Made by a program: the position numbers and the translations under genes. From Stappia sp. BW2 (GTDB lineage: Bacteria; Pseudomonadota; Alphaproteobacteria; Rhizobiales; Stappiaceae), in assembly GCF_008107695.1 (NCBI RefSeq), contig NZ_VIRG01000066.1, positions 62,001 through 126,000 on the forward strand: 64,000 nucleotides of DNA. The letters are read 5' to 3'. The notes below the pieces were generated by a model. That model made no database searches and was not told the origin of the DNA. It worked only from the letters and a program-made list of their open reading frames with translations. Shown piece after piece: positions 25,703 through 35,648 of this stretch (the first letter of the stretch is position 1; every line of letters begins with the position of its first letter).

Positions 25703-28078
25703 ATGACTTTTCCTGTTTTTCTGAGAACAGAGACTTGGGCCAAAAAGGGCAGACTGTTGGCTGCGGCAAGCGTATGTGCCATTGCAGCAACCCTTTGTCA
25801 TGGGTACTCAACACCTGCAGCCGCGCAGGACCCGACAAGCAACCTAGCCGGGAACCTTGATCCCGATGCGGAATTGCTGCTCGAATCCAGCGAGATCACC
25901 TACGATTTTGACCGCGACCTCATTGTCGCGAATGGCGATGTGCAGGTCTATTACGACGGCAGCACCGTCCAGGCCCAACAGATCGTGTTCGACCGAAAGA
26001 GCCAGCAGCTCAAAGCGTCGGGCAACGTGATCTTCATTGAAGCGGACGGTAATGTTCTGCGTACGGAAGAGATGGTCCTTTCAGAGGACTTCTCGGAAGG
26101 CTTTGCGCGCGCCTTGCAGATCGATACAACGCGGCGCACGCGCTTCCTGGCCGAGCAGGCCCGGCGCGAAGGCAACAATATAACGACCATCGAAAACGGC
26201 GTTTACACGGTTTACACGAAACCGACCAATCCGCCGGACAAACCGCCTCTCTGGCGCGTACGAGCCGAAAAGATCATCCACAATCAGCAGGAAAAGATCA
26301 TCCGGTTCGAAAACGCAGCCTTCGAGGTTTATGGTAAGCCGATTGCGTATCTGCCGTTTCTTTCGATGCCGGACCCTTCCGTGACGCGAAAGTCTGGCTT
26401 CCTGATGCCGAGCGGTATTATTTCCGACAAACTCGGTTACGGCGTCAGCGTTCCCTATTATTGGGCTCTCAGCCCTTATTACGACGTCACCACGATCCTG
26501 ACACCGCTGACGAAACAGGGCTTGTTCGGTGATGTCGAATACCGGCACCGGTTCGCGGCAGGCGAAGTCAGCGTGTCCGCAGCGGGCCTTTACCAGGCAC
26601 AACCGGACCTTTTCACCACTGATCGCGCGGATGATCGCTGGCGCGGTGCAGTCAACTCTACGGCCAGCTTCAGTATCGCGCGTGACTGGACCTTGGGCTG
26701 GAACCTGACGTACAAGAGCGACCGTCAGTTCTTCGAGGACTACTCGTTCACTAGTTTCGGCGGCAACGGTGATACTTCGACAGTTTATTTAGAGGGTAGG
26801 ACAAATCGCAACGCACTCAGTGCAAAAGCCATCGCCTATCAGATCTCTCAGGAGGACTACACGGACAGCCAGTTCAATGCCAACGGCTTCTCTCCAGTCG
26901 GCAGTTCCTTGCAGGACAAGCAGCCCCTCGTTCTGCCAGTCGTCGATTATGACTATGTGTTCGCAGACCCGATCCTTGCCGGGGAACTCTCGCTGACGGC
27001 CAACTTCACTTCGTTGACACGAGATGAAACGGACGCGTTTTCCATCGATGGTGGATCAACAGCGAAATTCCGTGGCGTTGACGGCACCTTCTCGCGCGTA
27101 TCCCTGAAGGGCAACTGGCGCCGGACGTTTATCGATCCGCTCGGCCAGTCCTTCACGCCATTTGCCTACATGCGCGGCGATCTGTTCTTTTTGGCCTCCC
27201 CCGATTCCGACGTGACCGCCTTGTCCGGCGAAAGCTTTGTCGGTCGTGCGATGCCAGCGATCGGTCTGGAATACCGCTATCCTTTCATTGCGACATTTGA
27301 CGGCGGCAATCAGATTCTCGAACCCGTGGCCCAGATTGTCGCGCGCCCGAACGAGCAGCGCATCGGCGAACTGCCGAACGACGACGCACAGAGCATCGTC
27401 TTCGACACGACAACCCTGTTCGATTATGACAAATTCTCCGGCTTCGACCGCGCCGAAGGCGGCACGCGTCTGAACGTCGGCCTGAACTACAAGCTGCAGC
27501 TGGATAGCGGCTACTATGTGAGCGGCCTGTTCGGTCGGTCCTATCAGCTTGCCGGTGACAACTCCTATGCCATTCCGGACATTCTCGGTGCGACAGAGGA
27601 CTCCGGTCTGGAAACCACCTTGTCCGATTACGTCGGCAGCCTTTATCTGGACACGCAATACGGCATCAAGGTCGGTGCCCAGGCCCGGCTCGACAAGGAA
27701 GATTTCTCCGTAAACCGGCTACAGGCGCAGGCCAGCGGCATCTACGGTCCGGTGGTGTCTTCGCTTGCCTATGCGTTCCTGAACGCACAGCCGGATGTCG
27801 GTATTGATGATCCGCGCGAGGAACTGCTTGGGTCCGCAAGTCTTCGTCTGGAAGAAAACTGGCGCATTTTCGGGTCCATGCGGTACGATCTGCAAAACAG
27901 CAACATCGTGCAGGACGGTCTTGGTGTCGGGTATGACGACGAAGGCTTTTCCCTGTCAGTTACTTATGCAGAGGACCGGAGCCGCAACGATGGCGATGAA
28001 GTCAACCGGACGCTCTATTTCCGCATCGGTTTGAGGACCATCGGCACGACCCAGGTTTCCAGCGGCGCGCTCAACTAA
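25703..28078 (+). CDS. lptD: LPS assembly outer-membrane protein LptD
   Basis: LptD is the outer-membrane barrel that inserts lipopolysaccharide into the outer leaflet with LptE. The 791-residue protein has a signal peptide (about 1-42), an N-terminal LptA/OstA-like jellyroll (about 50-190; YDFDRDLIVANGDVQVYYDG and QQLKASGNVIFIEADGNVLR) and a long barrel with alternating aromatic strands. YGKPIAYLPFLSMPDPSVTR is the conserved junction. The length is normal for alphaproteobacteria. It follows lptG by four bases. The downstream surA gene encodes a chaperone whose best-known client is LptD. Confidence 0.96.
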   Translation: MTFPVFLRTETWAKKGRLLAAASVCAIAATLCHGYSTPAAAQDPTSNLAGNLDPDAELLLESSEITYDFDRDLIVANGDVQVYYDGSTVQAQQIVFDRKSQQLKASGNVIFIEADGNVLRTEEMVLSEDFSEGFARALQIDTTRRTRFLAEQARREGNNITTIENGVYTVYTKPTNPPDKPPLWRVRAEKIIHNQQEKIIRFENAAFEVYGKPIAYLPFLSMPDPSVTRKSGFLMPSGIISDKLGYGVSVPYYWALSPYYDVTTILTPLTKQGLFGDVEYRHRFAAGEVSVSAAGLYQAQPDLFTTDRADDRWRGAVNSTASFSIARDWTLGWNLTYKSDRQFFEDYSFTSFGGNGDTSTVYLEGRTNRNALSAKAIAYQISQEDYTDSQFNANGFSPVGSSLQDKQPLVLPVVDYDYVFADPILAGELSLTANFTSLTRDETDAFSIDGGSTAKFRGVDGTFSRVSLKGNWRRTFIDPLGQSFTPFAYMRGDLFFLASPDSDVTALSGESFVGRAMPAIGLEYRYPFIATFDGGNQILEPVAQIVARPNEQRIGELPNDDAQSIVFDTTTLFDYDKFSGFDRAEGGTRLNVGLNYKLQLDSGYYVSGLFGRSYQLAGDNSYAIPDILGATEDSGLETTLSDYVGSLYLDTQYGIKVGAQARLDKEDFSVNRLQAQASGIYGPVVSSLAYAFLNAQPDVGIDDPREELLGSASLRLEENWRIFGSMRYDLQNSNIVQDGLGVGYDDEGFSLSVTYAEDRSRNDGDEVNRTLYFRIGLRTIGTTQVSSGALN

Positions 28079-28099
28079 TCTTGATCGCCGGGTACAGGC

Positions 28100-28175
28100 C
28101 ATCATGCCGCCACGAAATAACGCATGATGCGCGGAACCTTTGAAATTTCGGGCATGATATGCGAAACATCATGCC
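28100..28175. other. Cluster of GCATGAT inverted repeats between lptD and surA
   Basis: CATCATGC (28100-28107) pairs with GCATGATG (28122-28129); GGCATGAT (28151-28158) pairs with ATCATGCC (28168-28175). Because all four arms share the GCATGAT core, the alternative pairings 28100 with 28151 and 28122 with 28168 are also possible. No T-run follows. It may tune read-through, RNA decay or be a regulator site. Confidence 0.5.
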
Positions 28176-28226
28176 ACAAAACAACAAACTTCGGTTTGGC
28201 CTCAAGCCAGCACGGATGGTTATTAA

Positions 28227-29147
28227 ATGCGACTTCGTATCGTTCCGGTTATCTTTGGACTAGCTTTGATGCTGGCAGCACCGCTGGCCACCCCTTCCTA
28301 TGCTGCGATAAAAATCATCGTCAACGATGTGCCGATTACGGACTACGATATTAGCCAGCGCGCCCGGCTGATAACGCTGACCCAGCGCAAGTCAGCTTCG
28401 ATAGCAAAGAAGCAGGCCGAAGAGGAACTGGTCGATGATCAGGTCAAGCTTGCCGAAGCCGAACGTGTCGGCGTAGACATCAGCAAGTCGCAAGTTGACA
28501 ACGCCTTCAACAACATTGCCCGAAATGTGAAAATGTCGCCGGCACAGTTGTCCAAGGCGCTCCGCAGCGGCGGCGTCAAGCCGGACACCTTGAAGGATCG
28601 CCTGAAGGCGCAGCTTGCCTGGAACCAGGTTCTGCGGTCACGCTTCAGCGGCCAGATTGAAGTCAATGAGTCCGATGTAATCGCAGCCTTGAAGAAGACC
28701 GATGAAGAAGACCGTCAAAAATCCGTCGAATATGACCTGAAGAGGGTCATCGTCGTCGTGCCGAAGAACTCCTCCGGCGGTTTCAAGTCGAAGCGCAAGA
28801 ACGAAAGCAACAAGATCCGGGCAGCCTTCAACGGATGCGATGATTCCGGTGCCATTCTCGGAAAGTACAGTGAAGTGGTCGTCCAGCCGATTGGACGCAG
28901 GCTGGAAACGGAGCTGCCGGAAAACATGCGGGCTGAAATCGAAAAGATGACGCCCGGCAAGTTGACCAAACCAACCGCCACGCCGGTCGGCTACGAGATG
29001 ATCGCCGTTTGCGGAAAGCGTGAAATCGCTTCGGACATTGCCGTGCGCACGGAACTTGAAAACGAGCTGCGGCAAAAGGAAGGTGAAAGCCAGTCCCGGC
29101 GCTATCTCATGGAAGTTCGTCGCCGCGCCACCATCATCTATCGCTGA
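28227..29147 (+). CDS. surA: SurA-like periplasmic chaperone
   Basis: This 306-residue exported protein (signal peptide about 1-26, PSYA) has the SurA N-terminal chaperone domain (VNDVPITDYDISQRARLITL onward to about residue 150). The following peptidyl-prolyl isomerase part (about 165-275) is degenerate, with only one parvulin-like unit; E. coli SurA has two and about 430 residues. Short SurA forms are common in this class. It is placed after lptD, its expected client, and before pdxA and rsmA, the conserved surA-pdxA-rsmA order. It should help fold outer-membrane proteins. Confidence 0.9.
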   Translation: MRLRIVPVIFGLALMLAAPLATPSYAAIKIIVNDVPITDYDISQRARLITLTQRKSASIAKKQAEEELVDDQVKLAEAERVGVDISKSQVDNAFNNIARNVKMSPAQLSKALRSGGVKPDTLKDRLKAQLAWNQVLRSRFSGQIEVNESDVIAALKKTDEEDRQKSVEYDLKRVIVVVPKNSSGGFKSKRKNESNKIRAAFNGCDDSGAILGKYSEVVVQPIGRRLETELPENMRAEIEKMTPGKLTKPTATPVGYEMIAVCGKREIASDIAVRTELENELRQKEGESQSRRYLMEVRRRATIIYR

Positions 29148-29153
29148 TCCGGC

Positions 29154-30173
29154 ATGCGCTCCAACCAAAAGCCGATTGCTGTCAGCATGGGAGAACCTAC
29201 CGGGATTGGTCCTGATCTGGCTCTGATCGCCTGGGCCAATCGCAAGGCACTTGGATTGCCGCCGTTCTACATTCGCGGCGATGCATCCCTACTGCAGGAC
29301 CGAGCCAAAAGAATAGGTCTGAATGCACGGCTCAAGATGGTGGCTCAGGACGAAGCTGCCACAGCTTTCGCAAAAGCGCTTCCCGTCGTGCAGACAGGGC
29401 CGGCTCTCTCTGACCAGCCAGGTGTGGAAGCGCCGGAAACGGCAGCTTCTGTCGTAGCCGCGATTGAAGGATGTGTCGAAGACATCAAGTCGGGCCTTGC
29501 CTGTGCGGTTGTCACCAATCCAATCAACAAGGCAGCGCTCTACCGAACCGGCTTCGCTTTTCCAGGCCATACGGAGTATCTGGGTGCTCTGGCCAAAAAG
29601 CACTGGCCCGGAGAACCGGCAAAACCCGTGATGATGATTGCCGGACCGGAGCTGATGGTCGTTCCTGTCACCATCCATATCCCACTTCGCGATGTTCCCA
29701 CCGCGATCACGACAAACCTGATCGTTGAAACCGCGGCAACCACCGCGAACGATCTCAGAACTCGATTTGGTTATGCCTCTCCCCGGCTTGCGATCTGCGG
29801 TCTGAACCCTCACGCTGGCGAGAACGGCTCGATTGGAACCGAAGACCGCGACGTCATCGAGCCTGCCATTGCACGCCTGAAGGAACTCGGCATCGAAGCC
29901 AGCGGCCCGCATTCCGCTGACACCTTGTTTCACCCGCCTGCCCGGCAGCAGTATGATTGTGTGCTTGGAATGTATCATGACCAGGTGCTGATACCGGCGA
30001 AGACCATCGGCTTCGACGATAGCGTCAATGTGACCCTTGGCCTGCCTTTCGTCCGTACCTCCCCTGATCACGGCACGGCCTATGATCTTGCGGGAAGCGG
30101 AACAGCCCGGATTGACAGTTTCGCGGCTTCGTTGCGAATGGCAGATGTGCTTGCCAATCCCGAACGTTTCTAG
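29154..30173 (+). CDS. pdxA: 4-hydroxythreonine-4-phosphate dehydrogenase
   Basis: The 339-residue enzyme oxidises 4-phosphohydroxy-threonine in pyridoxal phosphate synthesis. [14 protein letters not shown] begins the protein, and [25 protein letters not shown] contains the substrate loop and the first metal-binding histidine. [27 protein letters not shown] and [16 protein letters not shown] carry the other metal ligands and the binding loops. It starts seven bases after surA and ends 16 before rsmA, matching the widely conserved surA-pdxA-rsmA order. Confidence 0.97.
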   Translation: MRSNQKPIAVSMGEPTGIGPDLALIAWANRKALGLPPFYIRGDASLLQDRAKRIGLNARLKMVAQDEAATAFAKALPVVQTGPALSDQPGVEAPETAASVVAAIEGCVEDIKSGLACAVVTNPINKAALYRTGFAFPGHTEYLGALAKKHWPGEPAKPVMMIAGPELMVVPVTIHIPLRDVPTAITTNLIVETAATTANDLRTRFGYASPRLAICGLNPHAGENGSIGTEDRDVIEPAIARLKELGIEASGPHSADTLFHPPARQQYDCVLGMYHDQVLIPAKTIGFDDSVNVTLGLPFVRTSPDHGTAYDLAGSGTARIDSFAASLRMADVLANPERF

Positions 30174-30189
30174 GGCGGCGCCGGATAAA

Positions 30190-31041
30190 ATGGCACAGAT
30201 AGACGATCTGCCTCCGTTGCGCGATGTCATCGCCGAGCATGGCCTAAATGCCAAGAAATCGCTCGGACAGAACTTCCTGCTTGATCTCAATCTCACTTCG
30301 CGCATTGCACGGTCCGCCGGCAGCCTGGAAGATTGCACCGTGCTGGAAGTCGGACCTGGCCCAGGCGGCCTGACCCGCGCCTTGCTGGCGGCCGGAGCAA
30401 AAAGCGTGATTGCGATCGAAAAGGACAGCCGCTGCCTGCCGGCACTCGCGGAGATCTCTGCGCATTACCCGGGCCGATTGGACGTCATTGAGGGTGACGC
30501 GCTTGAAATCGACCCCGTGGCGCTGACAGGTGGTGACAAAGTCCGTATCGCGGCCAACTTGCCTTACAACGTCGGCACCCAGTTACTCGTCAACTGGATC
30601 ACGACACCCGATTGGCCACCGTTCTGGTCGTCTCTGACACTGATGTTCCAGAAGGAAGTTGGCGAACGGATCAGTGCACCACCAGGGTCCAAGGCTTATG
30701 GCAGGCTTGCCGTGCTGGCAGGATGGCGTTGCAAGGGAGGCATCCTGTTCGATATCAGCCCCAAGGCCTTCACACCGCCCCCCAAGGTGACGTCGGCAGT
30801 GGTGCATCTGGAACCAAACGCCTCGCCGCTGCCCTGTGACCTGAAAGCCCTCGAAAAGATCACCGCTGCCGCATTCGGCCAAAGGCGCAAGATGCTGCGG
30901 GCAAGCCTGAAGTCACTTTCTGTGGACGCTGAAGAGCTTGTTACAAAAGCCGGCTTGAAACCGACAGCACGCGCAGAAGAGATCGACATTGCAGGCTTTG
31001 TGGACCTAGCAAACACGTTCCGGGCTGCTCAGGCAGTTTGA
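30190..31041 (+). CDS. rsmA: 16S rRNA dimethyladenosine transferase
   Basis: RsmA (KsgA) dimethylates two adjacent adenines near the 3' end of 16S rRNA, a late ribosome-assembly check. The 283-residue protein has [11 protein letters not shown], the S-adenosylmethionine motif [15 protein letters not shown], the acidic loop VIAIEKD, the catalytic motif [11 protein letters not shown] and [12 protein letters not shown] 30190 is chosen because the family starts a few residues before the Gln-Asn-Phe motif; the longer frame overlaps pdxA antisense to nothing useful. Last gene of the lpt-surA-pdxA-rsmA run. Confidence 0.96.
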   Translation: MAQIDDLPPLRDVIAEHGLNAKKSLGQNFLLDLNLTSRIARSAGSLEDCTVLEVGPGPGGLTRALLAAGAKSVIAIEKDSRCLPALAEISAHYPGRLDVIEGDALEIDPVALTGGDKVRIAANLPYNVGTQLLVNWITTPDWPPFWSSLTLMFQKEVGERISAPPGSKAYGRLAVLAGWRCKGGILFDISPKAFTPPPKVTSAVVHLEPNASPLPCDLKALEKITAAAFGQRRKMLRASLKSLSVDAEELVTKAGLKPTARAEEIDIAGFVDLANTFRAAQAV

Positions 31042-31380
31042 CAAAGCGCTGATTGAAGGCTCTTGCGGTTTGCTTTGCGTTTCCCCTTCGAGCATTCAAA
31101 CCACAGGGATCACACTCGAAGAGATTGGCAAATCCAGGCGGGTTTGGTCCGAACAAGCCCCACGACCAAACATGGCAGAGCCTAAACGACCACTCACGAA
31201 AGTCTGTCCAAACGACCGGTGTTTCTGAAAGTCGTGACCTGAACGAAAAGAGATGACCGGCGGAGGCTTTGGGCAACTCGGTCGCTTTCGAAATCGAGAC
31301 GCACCCGGGCTAATGGCCCCGGCTCTGTCTCCGTCCCGCACCTAATTCTCGAACTTGCCCTTCACGAAGGTATCAAGCGG
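31042..31380. other. Intergenic region between convergent rsmA and gmk
   Basis: In this 339-base gap I see no convincing gene. A weak structure at about 31301-31344 on the minus strand (GAGAC/GTCTC with an inner CCGGG/CCCGG) could help end the gmk message. GGTCGTTT-like words recur on the minus strand. No standard terminator with a T-run was found for rsmA. Confidence 0.4.
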
Positions 31381-32088
31381 TCAGGACTTTTCAGCCAGTT
31401 CCGTTTCGAGATCGTCGACCATTCCCTGGATGAGCGGCCCAATCTTGGGCGAGCGAAACTGTTTCAGTCTCTCTGCCCTCAGGATTGCGCGCACATTCTC
31501 ATAGGCGCGCTCCAGATCATCGTTGACGACAACATAGTCGTATTTTGACCAGTGCCGCATTTCTCCGACGGCGGTCTTCATGCGCTTGAGGATAACACTG
31601 TCCTCATCTTCGGCACGCCGCTTCAAACGCGACTTCATTTCCGCAATGGACGGCGGCAGGATGAAAATGGAGACTACGTCGTCACGCATCTTCTCATAGA
31701 GCTGGAAGGTGCCCTGGATATCGATATCGAACAGAATGTCCTTGCCGTTCTCGATGGCGTTTTCAACCGGTCCACGCGGCGTGGCGTAGTAGTTGCCATG
31801 GACCTCGGCCCACTCCAGCAGTTCGTCATGCTCACGCATCTGTTCGAACCGGCCGGCATCGATAAAGCGATAGTGAACGCCATCGACTTCGCTGGACCGG
31901 CGCTGACGCGTCGTCACGGAAATGGAAAGGGCAAGATTGTCTTCATTCTGAAGCAAGAGACGCGCGATGGTCGATTTTCCAGCCCCGGACGGCGACGACA
32001 GCACCAGCATCAGGCCTCGGCGCTGTTGCTCGGCCTGTTCCGCACTGACAATGGTTCCCGATGAGGTCCCGGCAGGTGCGTCGGTCAT
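31381..32088 (-). CDS. gmk: Guanylate kinase
   Basis: The 235-residue enzyme phosphorylates GMP to GDP. The P-loop SSPSGAGKSTIAR, the GMP-binding stretch VTTRQRRSSEVDGVHYRFID and ILFDIDIQGTFQL are intact. I chose ATG 32088 because GGAG lies eight bases upstream; the GTG at 32097 overlaps that site and the yicC stop. The C-terminus (after about residue 205) is longer than in E. coli Gmk. After the TGA stop the same frame stays open for 12 codons, noted as a finding. Last gene of the fab-mltG-yicC-gmk run. Confidence 0.95.
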   Translation of the reverse strand: MTDAPAGTSSGTIVSAEQAEQQRRGLMLVLSSPSGAGKSTIARLLLQNEDNLALSISVTTRQRRSSEVDGVHYRFIDAGRFEQMREHDELLEWAEVHGNYYATPRGPVENAIENGKDILFDIDIQGTFQLYEKMRDDVVSIFILPPSIAEMKSRLKRRAEDEDSVILKRMKTAVGEMRHWSKYDYVVVNDDLERAYENVRAILRAERLKQFRSPKIGPLIQGMVDDLETELAEKS

Positions 32089-32093
32089 GTGGC

Positions 32094-32987
32094 TCACTCC
32101 AGATTTTGTATCTGCTCACGCATTTGATCGATAACGGACTTCAAGTCCAGTCCAATGGCGGTCAGATCCACATCGTTGGACTTTGAACACAAAGTATTGG
32201 CTTCACGGTTAAATTCCTGAGCCAGAAAGTCCAGGCGCCGGCCAATTGCCCCGCCGGTGTCCATCAGCTCACGCACGGCCGCCACATGAGCATGCAGCCG
32301 GTCCAGCTCTTCACGGATGTCTGCCTTGGTTGCCAGAAAAACCGCTTCCTGATGCAGGCGCTGCGCATCCAGTTGTCCGTCCGCGGCATCCATCAGCTCG
32401 GAAAGCTGTCGCTTCAGCCGCGCCTTGATGGCCTCCGGTTTGCGCGCCGGGAGCTCTTCGGCGGCCTGGGTCAGTTCCGCGATCCTGTCGATCTGATCTC
32501 GCACCACCTTGCCGATGGCCTGCCCTTCGCTGTGGCGCATGTCGACGAGGTCGATCAGCGCCGCATCCAGTGTCGTCAGCAAGGTGTTATGAAGCGCTGC
32601 CTGAACGTCTTCGTCGTCTTCGGGTTCCTGAAGCTCGAAGACGCCTTTCTGCGCGAGAATGGCGTCAAGCGTCGGCGGAGCAAGATCCGGCACGCGATTT
32701 TTGAGAAGATCGATAGTCGCCAGAACGGCTTCCAGCGCTTTTTCATTGACCTGAAGCTGCTGCTCGGACTGGTCCCGCTGCATGGAGAGACCGATGGAGA
32801 CATTGCCGCGCCGCAACAGCTTGCCGCAGCGCTCGCGTATCTTCGGCTCAAGCGCCTCCAGCCCTGTCGGGATCCGGATGCGAAGGTCAAGCGACTTGCC
32901 GTTGACAGACCTCAGTTCCCAGGTCCAGCGCACGGCTCCGGATTCACCCAAAGCCCGTGCAAAGCCCGTCATGCTGGCAAGTGCCAT
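32094..32987 (-). CDS. YicC/YloC-family endoribonuclease
   Basis: The 297-residue protein matches YicC, a family for which E. coli YicC and B. subtilis YloC have endoribonuclease activity. It begins MTGFARALGESGAVRWTWEL, continues RSVNGKSLDLRIRIP, and has the C-terminal DUF1732 part with VDMRHSEGQAIGKVV, EAVFLATKADIREELDRLHAH and GRRLDFLAQEFNREANTLCS. The start at 32987 has AAAGGGG seven bases upstream. It sits between mltG and gmk, and its stop nearly touches the gmk start, as in many bacteria where yicC and gmk are linked. Confidence 0.92.
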   Translation of the reverse strand: MALASMTGFARALGESGAVRWTWELRSVNGKSLDLRIRIPTGLEALEPKIRERCGKLLRRGNVSIGLSMQRDQSEQQLQVNEKALEAVLATIDLLKNRVPDLAPPTLDAILAQKGVFELQEPEDDEDVQAALHNTLLTTLDAALIDLVDMRHSEGQAIGKVVRDQIDRIAELTQAAEELPARKPEAIKARLKRQLSELMDAADGQLDAQRLHQEAVFLATKADIREELDRLHAHVAAVRELMDTGGAIGRRLDFLAQEFNREANTLCSKSNDVDLTAIGLDLKSVIDQMREQIQNLE

Positions 32988-33043
32988 GTATGCCCCTTTG
33001 CGAAAGTGCCGCCTTCCTGCCCACCGCATTGGCGGGCCTCCGG

Positions 33044-34174
33044 TCAATTGGATGTGGCCGGCTGCGTTTCCTGATTCTGCTCCGCCTCACGGCGTTCTCG
33101 TTCCACCTTACGCCACTTGCGGACGTTTGCCTGATGCTGTTCGTATGTCTCGGAAAAGACGTGTCCGCCAGTTCCGTCCGCCACGAAGTAGAGATCCTTG
33201 GTGCGCGACGGATTGGCAACCGCTTCCATGGCCGCCCGACCGGGGTTACCGATTGGTCCCGGTGGCAGGCCGTCGATCTGATAGGTGTTGTACTTGTTTT
33301 CCGACTTCAACTCGGATTGCTTGATCGCCGAGCGATCCTTGAGCCATGCCTCCCCGCCATAAAGACCGTAGAGGATCGTCGGGTCCGATTGCAGGCGCAT
33401 GTTCTTGTTGAGGCGATTGACGAAGACACCGGCCACACGTGGGCGCTCATCTGCAAGGGCCGTTTCCTTTTCCACAATGGAGGCCAGGATGACCAGCTCT
33501 TCCGGCGTTTTCACCGGTAGTCCTTCGGTGCGGCGATCCCAGACTTCGGCCAGCAGCTTGGACTGTGCTGCCTTCATCTGGTTCAGAACATCCTGGCGGG
33601 AGGCGCCACGCGCGAACGTATAGGTTTCGGGAAGCAAGGCCCCTTCAGCCGGCACTTCGGTGATCTCGCCAACAAGCACGGGATGCTCGCGCACACGATC
33701 GATGATCTGGGCAGTTGTCCAGCCTTCCGGGATCGTTACCGAATGGGTGACCGCATTGCCTTCCACCAGATCGGTCATGACCTCTTGCATGGAAACACCT
33801 GGCTTAAAGGCGTATTCCCCGGCTTTCAGTTTGGTGGCGTTCTTGTAGAAGCGGATGCCCAGATTGAAGATCCACTCGTCCAGGAGGCTGTCATTGATGA
33901 CCCCCTGCCCTGAAAGCCTGTCGGTGATGCCGGAAAGACCTGCGCCCGAGGAAATCACGACAGTGGCCTCCTTCTGCAGCGGGCCCTTTGCCTCGAACGT
34001 CTGTTGACCGAAATAAAGCGCGCCCCCGAATGCGGCAAGGCCGAACACGGTCAAGGTGATGACCATGTTGATCAGAATGACAAAGGGGTTGCGTACGTGC
34101 CGAGAGCGTTGCGGAGGCGCAGGCGCCGGTTCGGGCTGCAAAGCTTCACGCGGGCTTTTGGGCTTAATGCGCAT
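33044..34174 (-). CDS. mltG: Endolytic peptidoglycan transglycosylase MltG
   Basis: MltG cuts nascent glycan strands inside the chain and so ends peptidoglycan polymerisation. The 376-residue protein has a Pro-rich cytoplasmic tail, one membrane helix (about 30-55), a LysM-like section, and the YceG domain with the catalytic glutamate in VILASIVEKETALADE. DPTILYGLYGG and YNTYQIDGLPPGPIGNPG are family blocks. The start at 34174 is supported by GGAGGTG. Between fabF and yicC, the usual position in this class. Confidence 0.94.
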   Translation of the reverse strand: MRIKPKSPREALQPEPAPAPPQRSRHVRNPFVILINMVITLTVFGLAAFGGALYFGQQTFEAKGPLQKEATVVISSGAGLSGITDRLSGQGVINDSLLDEWIFNLGIRFYKNATKLKAGEYAFKPGVSMQEVMTDLVEGNAVTHSVTIPEGWTTAQIIDRVREHPVLVGEITEVPAEGALLPETYTFARGASRQDVLNQMKAAQSKLLAEVWDRRTEGLPVKTPEELVILASIVEKETALADERPRVAGVFVNRLNKNMRLQSDPTILYGLYGGEAWLKDRSAIKQSELKSENKYNTYQIDGLPPGPIGNPGRAAMEAVANPSRTKDLYFVADGTGGHVFSETYEQHQANVRKWRKVERERREAEQNQETQPATSN

Positions 34175-34298
34175 ATTGGGTCGCACCTCCAAGATTGAGC
34201 CCCCGAATCCCTGACCTAGGCTCAAACGGACCAGTTGTCACAATCAAAGTTTCAGGGCGGTCCGCGAGAATCGGACCGGCCTGAATAATTTGAATGGG

Positions 34299-35564
34299 TT
34301 ATGCGGCAACTTTGCGGAAGACAAGCGAGGCATTTGTGCCACCGAAGCCGAACGAGTTCGAAAGGGCGACATTGATTTCCAGCTTCTTCGGCTTGTGCGG
34401 CACCAAGTCGATGACCGTCTCGACCGACGGGTTATCGAGATTGATCGTAGGTGGAGCCATGCTGTCACGAATGGCCAGGACGGAGAAAATGGCCTCAACC
34501 GCGCCCGCAGCCCCCAGAAGGTGACCGATGGAAGACTTGGTCGACGACATCGTCAGGCCCGCAGCATGCTCCCCGGCAAGACGGGTTACAGCGCCGAGCT
34601 CGATTTCGTCACCAAGGGGCGTCGATGTTCCGTGCGCATTCACATAATCGATGTCGGCCGGCGTAACGTCAGCGCGCTTCAACGCAGCTGCCATGCAACG
34701 GTAGGCGCCATCACCGTCGGAGGACGGAGCGGTAATGTGATAGGCGTCGCCGGACAGACCGTATCCGATGATCTCACCGTAGATTTTCGCCCCACGGCGG
34801 ACCGCGTGTTCGTATTCTTCGAGCACGACAACACCGGCGCCCTCACCCATCACAAAACCGTCGCGTGCGACGTCGTATGGACGAGATCCTTTTTCCGGGC
34901 TGTCGTTGAAACCCGTGGACAAAGCGCGGCAGGCTGCAAAGCCCGCAAGCGCAAGACGGCAAAGCGGGGATTCCGTTCCGCCGGCAACCATGACATCCGC
35001 ATCACCAAAGGCAATCAGCCGGGAAGCGTCGCCAATGGCGTGCGCACCGGTGGAACACGCAGTCACAACCGCGTGGTTCGGGCCCTTCAGGCTGTGGCGG
35101 ATAGAGACATACCCGCCGGCAAGATTGATCAGGCGGCCAGGAATGAAAAACGGAGAAATGCGACGCGGGCCTTTTTCAGCCAGCAGATGAGCCCCCTGCT
35201 CAATGCCCTGAAGACCACCAATACCGGAGCCGATCAGGACGCCCGAGCGGGCCTGTTGTTCGTAAGTCTCGGCCTTGTAGCCGGAATCTGCCATTGCCTG
35301 ATCGGCAGCGGCCATCGCGTAGACGATGAAATCGTCGACCTTGCGCTGTTCCTTGACGTCCATCCAGTCATCCGGATTGAACGCGCCTTCTTCGGAGGAG
35401 TCACGCGGGATCTGACATGCGATCTGGCAGGCCAGATCGTCAACTTTGAAATTCGTGACCTTGTTGGCCCCGCTCTTTCCTTCGAGGATCTTTTTCCAAG
35501 TGACATCGACACCACAGCCAAGCGGCGTCACCATGCCCAACCCAGTTACGACAACTCGCCTCAT
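34299..35564 (-). CDS. fabF: Beta-ketoacyl-ACP synthase II
   Basis: FabF condenses malonyl-ACP with acyl-ACP in fatty-acid elongation. The 421-residue protein has the catalytic Cys170 in VVTACSTGAHAIG and the two histidines in NAHGTSTPLGD and SSIGHLLGAAG; the C-terminal SNSFGFGGTNASLVF is typical. ATG 35564 begins RRVVVTGLGMVTPLG, the family start; the longer frame would enter the acpP-fabF intergenic hairpin. It follows acpP by 84 bases and precedes mltG by 124. Confidence 0.97.
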   Translation of the reverse strand: MRRVVVTGLGMVTPLGCGVDVTWKKILEGKSGANKVTNFKVDDLACQIACQIPRDSSEEGAFNPDDWMDVKEQRKVDDFIVYAMAAADQAMADSGYKAETYEQQARSGVLIGSGIGGLQGIEQGAHLLAEKGPRRISPFFIPGRLINLAGGYVSIRHSLKGPNHAVVTACSTGAHAIGDASRLIAFGDADVMVAGGTESPLCRLALAGFAACRALSTGFNDSPEKGSRPYDVARDGFVMGEGAGVVVLEEYEHAVRRGAKIYGEIIGYGLSGDAYHITAPSSDGDGAYRCMAAALKRADVTPADIDYVNAHGTSTPLGDEIELGAVTRLAGEHAAGLTMSSTKSSIGHLLGAAGAVEAIFSVLAIRDSMAPPTINLDNPSVETVIDLVPHKPKKLEINVALSNSFGFGGTNASLVFRKVAA

Positions 35565-35585
35565 ACACCCGCACTTACGTTGGAA

Positions 35586-35615
35586 GGGCCTGGCGGGGCT
35601 AGTCCCCGCCGGCCC
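35586..35615 (-). promoter_or_regulatory. Strong hairpin between acpP and fabF (possible attenuator)
   Basis: GGGCC plus GGCGGGG pair with CCCCGCC plus GGCCC around a CTAGT loop, giving a 12-bp G+C stem with one bulged base. A second small hairpin (35636-35650, AAGGGC/GCCCTT) covers the acpP stop codon. Together they could stabilise the short acpP message or cut read-through into fabF; ACP is needed in large excess over FabF. Confidence 0.5.
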
Positions 35616-35648
35616 GATCTTCAAACATTCACAAGAAGGGCGTTGCCC

